Below, piece by piece: positions 50,954 to 59,009 of a DNA stretch of 64,000 nt. The position numbers were made by a program, and so were the translations under genes. The stretch is from the NCBI GenBank assembly GCA_934273635.1, contig CAKQSV010000002.1, positions 124,001-188,000 on the forward strand, given 5' to 3'. Within the stretch, counting starts at the first letter, position 1; the number at the start of each line of letters is the position of its first letter. This DNA comes from an uncultured Alphaproteobacteria bacterium (lineage in GTDB: Bacteria > Pseudomonadota > Alphaproteobacteria > RF32 > CAG-239). The notes under the pieces are model-generated. The model was not told the DNA's origin. It worked only from the letters and a program-made list of their open reading frames with translations, and made no database searches.

Positions 50954-51676
50954 CTAACCACGCACCACGCGCGCCACTGTTAGCGCGTCCACGCTCAAAG
51001 CGCCCGCCGCCAACAACGCCAAAGCACACTCGCGCAATGTCGAGCCCGTGGTCATCACATCATCAACCACCACTACTCTTTTGCCTTTGAAGACATTTGG
51101 AGCTGATACGCTGAACGCGTTTTTGACGTTACGGGTGCGCTCGCGACCATTAAACTCAACTTGAGGGCGCGTATTTTTGTGCCGTTGCAATGCCGTATAA
51201 TCCACCGGCAACCCGCTCAACTTTGCCAACTCGGCGCACAGCAACGCCGCTTGATTGTAGCGACGGTGACGCAACCGCGCTGAATGCAACGGCACAGGGA
51301 CAATCATATCAACACCCTGTTGCCAAATATCATGACCCGCGGCATATAGCCACCGCGCCAAAAACGGCGCGTTTTCGGTCTTGTCATAAAACTTTAAGCC
51401 CAATAACAGCGGGCGGCTATTATCGTCATAATAAACCTGAGAGCGCAGCATACGAAACGGATTGTTCTTATCACTCACGCAGACAGCGCAACTCGGCACA
51501 TTGCGCCCCGACGGCAATGGGGTTCCACACCGACGACAAATCGGCTCGCTGATCAAACGAATTTTTTGAAAACAGTCGGCGCACAGCCCGTTCTCGCCGC
51601 TCAAAACTTTACCGCACAACAGGCACCGCGGCGGCAGCAGCAAATCAATTATATTTTGCAACCAACGACACATCAT
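50954..51676 (-). CDS. ComF-family phosphoribosyltransferase-like protein
   Basis: A 240-residue protein. An N-terminal double zinc ribbon (CLLCG...CADC, CRRCG...CAVC) is followed by a PRTase domain. That domain has PVPLHSARLRHRRYNQAA and the PRPP loop VVVVDDVMTTGSTLRE. In competent bacteria ComF helps DNA uptake; in others the role is unclear. The ATG overlaps the stop of the SucD-like gene (ATGA), so it is translationally coupled to it. Confidence 0.91.
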   Translation of the reverse strand: MMCRWLQNIIDLLLPPRCLLCGKVLSGENGLCADCFQKIRLISEPICRRCGTPLPSGRNVPSCAVCVSDKNNPFRMLRSQVYYDDNSRPLLLGLKFYDKTENAPFLARWLYAAGHDIWQQGVDMIVPVPLHSARLRHRRYNQAALLCAELAKLSGLPVDYTALQRHKNTRPQVEFNGRERTRNVKNAFSVSAPNVFKGKRVVVVDDVMTTGSTLRECALALLAAGALSVDALTVARVVRG

Positions 51677-52545
51677 GCTAAAAGTTTTGCCAACTCGTCG
51701 CGGATATCGTTGATGTTGTCAACCATAATCATCCCCGCCTGACGCATGGCGTTGATTTTGTCTTGCACGGTGATGTTGCCGTTGGTGATAAGGTCGCCGG
51801 CATAGCCCATTTTATGCCCCGCGGGAACGGTATTGCCCGCCACAAAACCAATCACCGGCTTTTTGCGCTTCAGCGACTGATAAAACGCGGCGCCCTGCTC
51901 CTCAAACGTGCCGCCCATTTGCCCCAACATCACAATCACATCGGTATCGTCATCTTCGTGAAAAGCCCGCAAGACATCAACAAAATCCATACCGATAATC
52001 ATATCATCGCCCAAACCGATGACCGTCGATTGTCCGGCATTGGCGCGCGTGGTCTCCAACACCGCCTCATACGTCAGCGAAGAAGATCGAGACACAACGC
52101 CCACCCGACCGGGGTGGTGGATATTTTCAGGAAACACACCGAGATTTGCCGCCTCGGGGGTGATGATTCCAGGGGTATTGGGACCGATGAGTTTGGTTTT
52201 GGTGCCTTTGAGAATCGCCTTCACTTCCATCATATCTTTAACCGGCACATTGTCGGCAATACACACCATTAAGTCTAAGCCTGATTCAACGCCCTCAATA
52301 ACGGCGGAGACAACTTGACGTGCAGGCACAAACATAACCGACGCGTTGGCTCCGGTTGCCGCCACAGCCTCGCTCACGCGATCAAAAACCGGCACACCCA
52401 AATGCACCGTTCCGCCTTTGTTTGGCGTGACACCGGCAACAATATTCGTGCCGTTAGACAAACTGCGTTTAATGTGGAAAGAGGCTTGCGTACCGGTGAT
52501 ACCTTGCACCAAAACTTTGGTATTTTTATCAACAAAAATCGACAT
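51673..52545 (-). CDS. SucD-like subunit lacking the phosphohistidine
   Basis: A 290-residue protein with the full SucD plan: N-terminal CoA-binding Rossmann domain (VLVQGITGTQASFH), GPNTPGIITPE, SRSSSLTYEAVLETT, then the C-terminal ligase domain. Two active-site residues are changed. The phosphorylated His of GHAGA is Tyr248 (KMGYAGDL), and the glutamate of GEIGG that supports it is Gln209 (LGQMGG). It therefore should not form a phosphohistidine as SucD does. It is coupled to a SucC-like partner and lies downstream of the SUF genes. Confidence 0.87.
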   Translation of the reverse strand: MSIFVDKNTKVLVQGITGTQASFHIKRSLSNGTNIVAGVTPNKGGTVHLGVPVFDRVSEAVAATGANASVMFVPARQVVSAVIEGVESGLDLMVCIADNVPVKDMMEVKAILKGTKTKLIGPNTPGIITPEAANLGVFPENIHHPGRVGVVSRSSSLTYEAVLETTRANAGQSTVIGLGDDMIIGMDFVDVLRAFHEDDDTDVIVMLGQMGGTFEEQGAAFYQSLKRKKPVIGFVAGNTVPAGHKMGYAGDLITNGNITVQDKINAMRQAGMIMVDNINDIRDELAKLLA

Positions 52546-53750
52546 CAGTCACTTTCCTCCATGGCCTGCAACAATTTGTTGACCGAATCTTCCATGTCTT
52601 GCGCGATAATTACCGGCAGGTGCGAATTTTCTAAAATCGCGGTTGCCTCATCTTTGTTCGTGCCCTCAAAACGCACCACCAACGGTACGTTTAAGCCAAC
52701 CTCGGAGGCGGCAGAGACAATTCCGTCCGCTAACAGATTACACCGCAAAAAACCACCCACGGCATTAATCAAAATTCCTTCAACCCGAGGGTCGGTCATA
52801 ATCAACTTAATACCGGCGGCGATTTTATCTTTATCAACACCGCCTTTAACGTTCAAAAAGCAAGCCGTATTCTCGCCCTTGGCTTTTATCAAATCCATCG
52901 CAGACAGCGCAATGCCGTCACCGTTGACAATACAACCGACACTGCCGCCCTCAAACGAACAATACTGAAAACCGTTTTTGACGGCGCGCAACTCGCGCTC
53001 CTCTATCTCATAAGCGTCAAACAACGGCAACAATTTTTGCTGACGATACATAGCCTTATCATCAATCGACAACTTGGCGTCAAGCGCGATAATCTCGCCG
53101 CGCGTGTCAATCCCCGCCGGATTAATCTCAAGCATAAGCGCGTCGTTGTCGCTAAAAGCCTTAAACAAGCCTTGCAAAAACTTTTTAAGATTGGGCAAAT
53201 AGCGCGGTTTGAGTTGCAAAAACGCCGCAACTTCTTTGATTTGAGCCAGATTCGCGCCCTTTTGCAAGTTGAGCGGAACACGCAAAATTTGTTCCGGCGT
53301 CTTTGCCGCAATCTCGGTAATATCGGCTTTGGAAAGGTTGGCCACCATTAAGGTTATGGCGGCGTTAAGACGGTCTATGACTAAACCGGCATAAAAAATT
53401 TGTTTAATTTTATGAAACGCCTCAACATAAACACGGGTCACACGCTTGCCTTTACTGCCGGTTTGCGGCGTGACCAAAGTCGCCCCCAACATACGCTCGG
53501 CCTCGGCCGCGATGTGGCGACGATACTTAATTTGTCTGATGCCGGTACCTTTACCTGCCGATTTTTCAATAAAATGACCTTTATCACGCGCGCCGGACTG
53601 AATTTGCGCCTTGAGCATCCACGGACCGCGTTTGGAAACAGCCGCCGCAGCGCGCCGCGCCTCAAGCGGAGTATAGGCAATGCGACCTTGCGGAATTTTA
53701 ATGCCGTAGTTACTGATTATGCGCTTGGCTTGGTACTCGTGTATGTTCAT
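52545..53750 (-). CDS. Divergent SucC-like ATP-grasp subunit
   Basis: A 401-residue homologue of the beta subunit of succinyl-CoA synthetase. It starts MNIHEYQAKRIISNYGI, keeps the ATP-grasp metal ligands (EINPAGID and LDAKLS) and keeps VNGDGIALSAMDLI. The normally rigid glycine-rich elements are changed: HAGGRGKAGG is QSGARDKGHF, the ASTEGG stretch is VANLSKAD, and FLDVGGGA is FLNVKGGV. It starts nine bases after sufE and overlaps the SucD-like gene by one base. It probably has a changed or lost reaction. Confidence 0.87.
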   Translation of the reverse strand: MNIHEYQAKRIISNYGIKIPQGRIAYTPLEARRAAAAVSKRGPWMLKAQIQSGARDKGHFIEKSAGKGTGIRQIKYRRHIAAEAERMLGATLVTPQTGSKGKRVTRVYVEAFHKIKQIFYAGLVIDRLNAAITLMVANLSKADITEIAAKTPEQILRVPLNLQKGANLAQIKEVAAFLQLKPRYLPNLKKFLQGLFKAFSDNDALMLEINPAGIDTRGEIIALDAKLSIDDKAMYRQQKLLPLFDAYEIEERELRAVKNGFQYCSFEGGSVGCIVNGDGIALSAMDLIKAKGENTACFLNVKGGVDKDKIAAGIKLIMTDPRVEGILINAVGGFLRCNLLADGIVSAASEVGLNVPLVVRFEGTNKDEATAILENSHLPVIIAQDMEDSVNKLLQAMEESD

Positions 53751-53759
53751 AATTTGTCC

Positions 53760-54161
53760 CTAACCTAAGGTTGCCGCGTAATATTTGATTTTTTCAACCA
53801 TAGAAAACAATCCGTTACGGCGGCTCGGACTTAAATGTTCTTGCAATCCGAGTTTAGCAAAAATTTCTTCAACTGCAATATTTTTAATCTCTTGTGCAGA
53901 TTTATTTGAATAAATCATCAGCACAATCGCTATCAGCCCTTTGACAATAAACGCGTCGCTGTCGCCCTTAAAGCTGATTTTGCCATCTTTGACTATCGGT
54001 TCCAACCAAACTTGAGACTGACAACCACGGACTTTCCACTCTTCGGTGCGAAACGCTTCATCTAGCGGTTCCAAATGCTCGCCAAGCTCAATAATATATT
54101 TATATTTTTCTTCCCAACCGTCCAAAAACGAAAAATTTTCAATCAAATCTTCAATATTCAT
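53760..54161 (-). CDS. sufE: Cysteine desulfuration protein SufE
   Basis: A 133-residue sulfur-acceptor protein of the SUF system. The acceptor cysteine sits in WKVRGCQSQVWL (about residue 47). It takes persulfide from SufS and hands it to the SufBCD scaffold. Length and fold pattern fit the family. It lies four bases after the sufT-like gene and nine before the SucC-like gene. Confidence 0.95.
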   Translation of the reverse strand: MNIEDLIENFSFLDGWEEKYKYIIELGEHLEPLDEAFRTEEWKVRGCQSQVWLEPIVKDGKISFKGDSDAFIVKGLIAIVLMIYSNKSAQEIKNIAVEEIFAKLGLQEHLSPSRRNGLFSMVEKIKYYAATLG

Positions 54162-54165
54162 CTGT

Positions 54166-54612
54166 TTACAAAAGCTCCATCATCGCTTTAGCCTCATCGC
54201 TCAGGCGGTCAATACTCCACGCCGGCTCCCAAACGATTTTAACACTCACCCGTCCCACGCCTTCAACCAACGCCACGACATCCGCCGCCTGTTGGGGCAA
54301 GATTCCGGCCACGGGACACCCCGGGGCTGTCAGGGTCATATCAATATCAACATCGCCGTTCGGACTTTGGCGAATATCATAAACCAGACCCAAATCATAA
54401 ATGTTTATAGAGATTTCGGGGTCGCACACGGTTTTCAGCGCCTCAATAATATCTTCCTTGGCGGCAAGATTTTCGCCCTCGGGCAGTGGTTGACCCGCCG
54501 TCGCGGTATAGTCGGCAGGCAATTTGCCCTCGTCTTCGGTCGAGGGTTGACCTTGGGTCATCGCGCTCAAAAGCCCGAGTTCGTTCATATCAATATTACT
54601 GTCTTCGCTCAT
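54166..54612 (-). CDS. sufT: SufT-like MIP18-family Fe-S assembly protein
   Basis: A 148-residue protein. The N-terminal 45 residues are acidic and variable. The MIP18/PaaD-like domain follows: KEDIIEALKTVCDPEISINIYDLGLVYDI (landmark, residues about 52-80), then MTLTAPGCPVAG with the conserved Cys, and VKIVWEPAWSIDRLSDEA. Such proteins help Fe-S cluster maturation and are part of many SUF operons. It begins two bases after the DMT transporter gene. Confidence 0.93.
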   Translation of the reverse strand: MSEDSNIDMNELGLLSAMTQGQPSTEDEGKLPADYTATAGQPLPEGENLAAKEDIIEALKTVCDPEISINIYDLGLVYDIRQSPNGDVDIDMTLTAPGCPVAGILPQQAADVVALVEGVGRVSVKIVWEPAWSIDRLSDEAKAMMELL

Positions 54613-54614
54613 TA

Positions 54615-55505
54615 TTATTCCTCAACCATTAAAATAAGGCAAACTATCGACACCAACAGCAAGCCTAAATACCATGGGTTAATCTTTATATAGTGCTGAT
54701 TATTTGATTTGGCAAACAAATATTCTCGTCCGACCACAATCCACACCGGATAAGCATGAACGATCGCCGCCACATAAGCCGGATTAGGACTGAGGTACAT
54801 GGTGAAAGTTTTAAGCACGCTGTGCGCAATGGCAAACAGCACGAAAAACCACGCAAAGCGCAAATTTTGAGGTTTGAAAACATCAAAAAACCGGCGGCGG
54901 CTCTGAAACGCAATATTGCACACGCCCGCAACGAGCGAGGTGATAAAGGTGTAATAAAACACCGCGGAGGCAATATTGGCGGCGCCGAGGTGGGTGGTCT
55001 CTTTGTTGCTGACATCAATAAAAGTTTCGCAAGCCATGGCCGCCAGCAAAAACCATAAGGCGCGGCGGTTGGCGCGGGCGCGGCTGATTAAAATCAGAGC
55101 CGTCGCCGTGCCACATAAGCACAGTACAATACCCGACAATTTTAACGGCGTGGCGGTCAGCACCGTCAGCTCAGAAGGGTGTAGCGCCATCCAGATGATA
55201 AAAATCAGGGCGATACTCACGGGATGTATCAGACTGGTGACCTCGGCGCCAAAGGTTTTGGCCGAATTAAGGATACGATTTTCGCCCAAAGAAAGAACAA
55301 CACCTTGCAACAAGCAAAGCACATAAAACCCGATATTGGGAATCGGCTCAAAGCTCCAACAAAACGGCAGCAACACCAGTGCCGTGCCAAGCCCGCGATA
55401 AGCCATGAGCACCGACCCCTTAACCTTAATAAACTGGTTTATACCGACATAACTCGCCGTTAATACACTCAGCATAAGCGCGAAAATCCACCAGTAATTT
55501 TGCAT
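54615..55505 (-). CDS. EamA/DMT-type transporter
   Basis: A 296-residue protein with about ten hydrophobic helices in two halves of five, the layout of drug/metabolite transporters. The transported substrate is unknown. It lies inside the SUF operon: 25 bases after sufS and two before sufT. DMT transporters are not a usual SUF component. Confidence 0.82.
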   Translation of the reverse strand: MQNYWWIFALMLSVLTASYVGINQFIKVKGSVLMAYRGLGTALVLLPFCWSFEPIPNIGFYVLCLLQGVVLSLGENRILNSAKTFGAEVTSLIHPVSIALIFIIWMALHPSELTVLTATPLKLSGIVLCLCGTATALILISRARANRRALWFLLAAMACETFIDVSNKETTHLGAANIASAVFYYTFITSLVAGVCNIAFQSRRRFFDVFKPQNLRFAWFFVLFAIAHSVLKTFTMYLSPNPAYVAAIVHAYPVWIVVGREYLFAKSNNQHYIKINPWYLGLLLVSIVCLILMVEE

Positions 55506-55530
55506 TATTTTCCCCTACGCGCCGAGTTTT

Positions 55531-56745
55531 TCAGAAAAACTTTTGCGCTTTAATAATCGCGGCGCACAAGGCGTCAACATCTTCTTTGGTGTTATAAAGT
55601 CCTAAAGACGCGCGCGCCAAAGATTCATACCCCATACGGTTGACTATCGGCTGCGCGCAATGGTGTCCGGTGCGTACCGAAACGCCCTCTTTGTCAAGAA
55701 TAAAAGCCAAATCCTGCGGGTGCATACCATCCACCGCAAAGGAGAACACGCCGCCTTTGTTCGGCGCGTCGCCCACAATATGCAAACCTTTAATCTCACG
55801 CAATTTGGCGGTTGTATAGCGTGTCAACTCGTCTTCGTGCGCGGTGATATTTTCCATACCCAAGTTCATCATATAGCGCAACGCCTCGCCCAAGCCGATG
55901 GCTTGCATAATCGCCGGCGTGCCCGCCTCAAACCGAAACGGAGGCTCGTTGAACTCGGCTTTTTCGTAGGTGACCGAAGCCACCATATCGCCTCCGTACT
56001 GATAAGGCGGCATGGTGTTTAGGACATCATACTTGCCATACAAAACGCCGATACCGCTCGGACCATAGGTTTTGTGCCCCGAAAAGACCAGAAAATCACA
56101 ATCCAAATCCTGCACATCTATTTTTTGATGCACGGCATACTGGCAGGCGTCGACTAAAAACAACGCCCCAACCGCATGCGCCTGCGCTATCATTTTTTTT
56201 ATCGGGAAAATCGTTCCCAAAACATTTGACATACCGGCGACTGCCACCAATTTGGTTTTAGCGGTCAGTTGCTTGAGGTATTCTTCTTCAAGATATTCGC
56301 CGTTATCCCCGAGTTTGAAAATTTTGAGGGTGAAGCCGATTTCATCTCGTAAAGCCTGCCACGGCACAAGGTTGGCGTGGTGTTCCGCCTCAGAGACGAC
56401 CACCTCGTCACCCGCTTTGAGATAGCGCCGTCCCCATGTCGACGCCACAAGATTAACACCCTCGGTCGCATTGCGCACAAACACAATCTCTTTATCACTC
56501 AATGAGTTCAAAAACTCATGCACTCGACTGCGCGCCTCTTCATATTCGGCGGTGATGGTCTCGGACAAATAGTATGACCCACGGTGCACATTGGCATAAG
56601 CCTGCAAATATAGGTTGCGCATTTTTTCCAAAACCGGCAGCGGTTTTTGCGCCGACGCCGCCGAATCCATAAAAATATTAGGTTTACCGTTAATCAGCTC
56701 CCCCAATATCGGAAAATCTTTGCGAATCTCATACACATCATACAT
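55531..56745 (-). CDS. sufS: Cysteine desulfurase SufS
   Basis: A 404-residue PLP enzyme of group II. The PLP lysine is in FSGHKTYGPSGIGVLYGK. The N-terminal IFMDSAASAQKP, VRNATEGVN, EAEHHANLVPW and the C-terminal catalytic RTGHHCAQP are all present. It removes sulfur from cysteine and delivers it through SufE. It starts 35 bases after sufD. Confidence 0.97.
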   Translation of the reverse strand: MYDVYEIRKDFPILGELINGKPNIFMDSAASAQKPLPVLEKMRNLYLQAYANVHRGSYYLSETITAEYEEARSRVHEFLNSLSDKEIVFVRNATEGVNLVASTWGRRYLKAGDEVVVSEAEHHANLVPWQALRDEIGFTLKIFKLGDNGEYLEEEYLKQLTAKTKLVAVAGMSNVLGTIFPIKKMIAQAHAVGALFLVDACQYAVHQKIDVQDLDCDFLVFSGHKTYGPSGIGVLYGKYDVLNTMPPYQYGGDMVASVTYEKAEFNEPPFRFEAGTPAIMQAIGLGEALRYMMNLGMENITAHEDELTRYTTAKLREIKGLHIVGDAPNKGGVFSFAVDGMHPQDLAFILDKEGVSVRTGHHCAQPIVNRMGYESLARASLGLYNTKEDVDALCAAIIKAQKFF

Positions 56746-56780
56746 CGTTACGCCTGCCTTTGCCTAAAAAAAATAGGCTT

Positions 56781-57986
56781 TCAGATTAAACTTTTAAACC
56801 ACTCACGCACCGGCTCATCGCTGATTTTATCCAACACGTCGTTCAGATAAGCGTCTATCAAAATTTGACGAGCCTCCTCAAGCCCGATGCCGCGCGCCTG
56901 CATATAAAACAGTTGCTCGGGATCCAGTTCGCCACTGGCGGCGCCGTGCGAACATTTAACATCATCGGCAAAAATTTCAAGCTCGGGTTTGACATCTATC
57001 TCGGCGTCATCGCTCAACAGAATCGCTTTATGCAACTGCGTGCCGCTGGTACAAACCGCGTTGGGCGCAATGTGTATCCGCCCCTGAAAAACGCCCTTGG
57101 CCTCGCCGCCGACCACGCCTTTGACCAACTGCGCCGACCTGGTGTGCGGCACATAGTGATAAACATTGGTGGTGGTGTCTATGGTCGCCCAACCGTTCAT
57201 CAGATATGCGGCATTGACTTCAGCCTCCGCCCCTTCGCCATTGAGGACGACTTCGGTCTCGTTACGCGCGATGTTCGCGCCTTTCTGCAGGCAAAATGAG
57301 CGGTAAACTCCGTCTTTGGCAACGCTCACGCCGCTGAAAGCAATGTGATTGGCCTTAAACGCCTCGTTTTGATATTTGTAGTGTTGCAGAGCGGCGTTTG
57401 AGCGCACAAAAATCTCGTTCACAATATTCGCCAAATAGCGTGATTTAACCTCGCCGTCATAGGTGTATCGCTCAATCAAACGAACGTTGCTGCCGCTTTC
57501 ACACACAATAACATTGCGCAGATTGTAAAAGTAGTTTTTGCCGTTTGGAACAACATGGTAGTTGAGCACCAAAGGCTTGTCCAAGTTGCCGGTAACGGTG
57601 ATGAACAACCCATGCTCAAGATAATAGTCGTTAAGAGCCACAAACGGATGTTTTGAGGCGGCGGCATTTTGCCCAAGATAGGATACAGCCTCGGTTATCG
57701 GCGCGATTTTAACACCGATGATGTCGGGCAAGTCGGCACTGACGTATCCGTTGCCGATATTGATGACATAAGCCTCAAACGGCAATTCAGGCACTTTATC
57801 CGCTTTGAGTTGCGGCGGAAATTCATAGTCATCAACCCGCAAGTCACGCAGACGAGTATATTTCCAAGCCTCGGTCTTGGCGGTCGGCAAGCCGTGATTT
57901 TCAAATGCGCGCAGACCGTTTTGGCGGATTTGATGCAATTCCGCGCTGTCATCGGCGTGCGCTAAATTTTGAATCAAATTATCCAT
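56781..57986 (-). CDS. sufD: Fe-S assembly scaffold protein SufD
   Basis: A 401-residue partner of SufB and SufC. The C-terminal half carries the SufBD beta-helix core: YHYVPHTRSAQLVKGVVGGEAKGVFQGRIHIAPNA, cited as landmark residues about 282-315, followed by KCSHGAASGELDPEQLFYMQARG. Length fits the family. It starts immediately after the sufC stop. Translation of sufC and sufD is probably coupled. Confidence 0.95.
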   Translation of the reverse strand: MDNLIQNLAHADDSAELHQIRQNGLRAFENHGLPTAKTEAWKYTRLRDLRVDDYEFPPQLKADKVPELPFEAYVINIGNGYVSADLPDIIGVKIAPITEAVSYLGQNAAASKHPFVALNDYYLEHGLFITVTGNLDKPLVLNYHVVPNGKNYFYNLRNVIVCESGSNVRLIERYTYDGEVKSRYLANIVNEIFVRSNAALQHYKYQNEAFKANHIAFSGVSVAKDGVYRSFCLQKGANIARNETEVVLNGEGAEAEVNAAYLMNGWATIDTTTNVYHYVPHTRSAQLVKGVVGGEAKGVFQGRIHIAPNAVCTSGTQLHKAILLSDDAEIDVKPELEIFADDVKCSHGAASGELDPEQLFYMQARGIGLEEARQILIDAYLNDVLDKISDEPVREWFKSLI

Positions 57987-58745
57987 TTATTTTTCTTTCA
58001 CAAACTCGGCATAGCCGTTTTGCTCCAGCTCCAATGCCAAATTTTTGTCACCGGACTTAACAATGTGACCATCGGCAAAAACATGCACAAAATCGGGCAC
58101 AATATAATTGAGCAAGCGTTGGTAGTGCGTGATGACCAACATGGAGCGATGTCCGTCACGCAGGCGGTTGACACCTTCCGCCACCACTTTGAGCGCGTCA
58201 ATATCCAAGCCGGAGTCAGCCTCGTCCAAAATGGCAAAGTCGGGCTTGAGGATAGACATTTCAAGGGTTTCCATACGTTTTTTCTCACCGCCGGAAAAAC
58301 CAACGTTAATCGGGCGTTTGAGCATATCGCCATCAATGCCGAGCTGAGCGCCTTCGGCACGCACCATTTTCAAAAACTCCATGGTGTCGAGCTCCGGCAA
58401 ACCGCGGTGTTTGCGCACGGCATTAACCGAGTGTTTGAGAAACGCCGTGGTCGCCACCCCTGGGATTTCAACCGGATATTGCATAATCAGAAACAAGCCT
58501 TCTCGCGCGCGTTCTTCGGTGCTCATTGCCAATAAATCTTTGCCTTTGAAGCGCACGCTTCCTGAGGTTACCTTGTATCCTGCCTTTCCGCACAGAACAT
58601 AAGACAAAGTCGACTTGCCGGCGCCGTTCGGCCCCATAATGGCGTGAACCTCACCTTCATTAATGGTCAGGTTAAAGCCTTTGATTATGGATTTTCCGCA
58701 AACTTCGGCATGCAAATCTTCAATTTCAAGCAACGGCGTATTCAT
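57987..58745 (-). CDS. sufC: Fe-S assembly ATPase SufC
   Basis: A 252-residue ABC ATPase that powers the SufBCD scaffold. Walker A GPNGAGKST, Q-loop FLIMQYPVEIPGV, ABC signature FSGGEKKRMET, Walker B FAILDEADSGLDIDALK (with DEADSGLD typical of SufC), and H-loop LVITHYQRLL are all present. It starts 27 bases after a 57-residue gene and is directly followed by sufD. Confidence 0.97.
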   Translation of the reverse strand: MNTPLLEIEDLHAEVCGKSIIKGFNLTINEGEVHAIMGPNGAGKSTLSYVLCGKAGYKVTSGSVRFKGKDLLAMSTEERAREGLFLIMQYPVEIPGVATTAFLKHSVNAVRKHRGLPELDTMEFLKMVRAEGAQLGIDGDMLKRPINVGFSGGEKKRMETLEMSILKPDFAILDEADSGLDIDALKVVAEGVNRLRDGHRSMLVITHYQRLLNYIVPDFVHVFADGHIVKSGDKNLALELEQNGYAEFVKEK

Positions 58746-58772
58746 ATTTTTTATCTTTCCTTCTCTAAAAGA

Positions 58773-58946
58773 TTATTCAGCGGCAACACCCTCGGAATAA
58801 CGTGATTTTAACTCCGAAAGCATAGTCTCGGCCTGTTCAATCGGTGCCAAATCTTTCTTTTTGATATTTTTCAAAATTCTTTTGGCCGAATCCGACATGG
58901 CGTTTAATACTTCGACAATTTCTTGGTCGTTCAGTTTTTTTGACAT
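58773..58946 (-). CDS. 57-residue protein between sufB and sufC
   Basis: ATG 58946 to TAA 58773, with SD AAAGGAC seven bases upstream. The sequence starts MSKKLNDQEIVEVLNAMSDS and is a charged, helical protein (KRILKNIKKKDLAPIEQAET). There is no signal peptide or cysteine. Gaps are 63 bases to sufB and 27 to sufC. It is not a known SUF component that I recognise. The good SD and tight placement argue that it is real. Confidence 0.78.
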   Translation of the reverse strand: MSKKLNDQEIVEVLNAMSDSAKRILKNIKKKDLAPIEQAETMLSELKSRYSEGVAAE

Positions 58947-59009
58947 AACAATAGTCCTTTCTGTTTGATAGTCATTAACGTTCTGTATTCAATTTTTTTA
59001 TTTTGCAAC

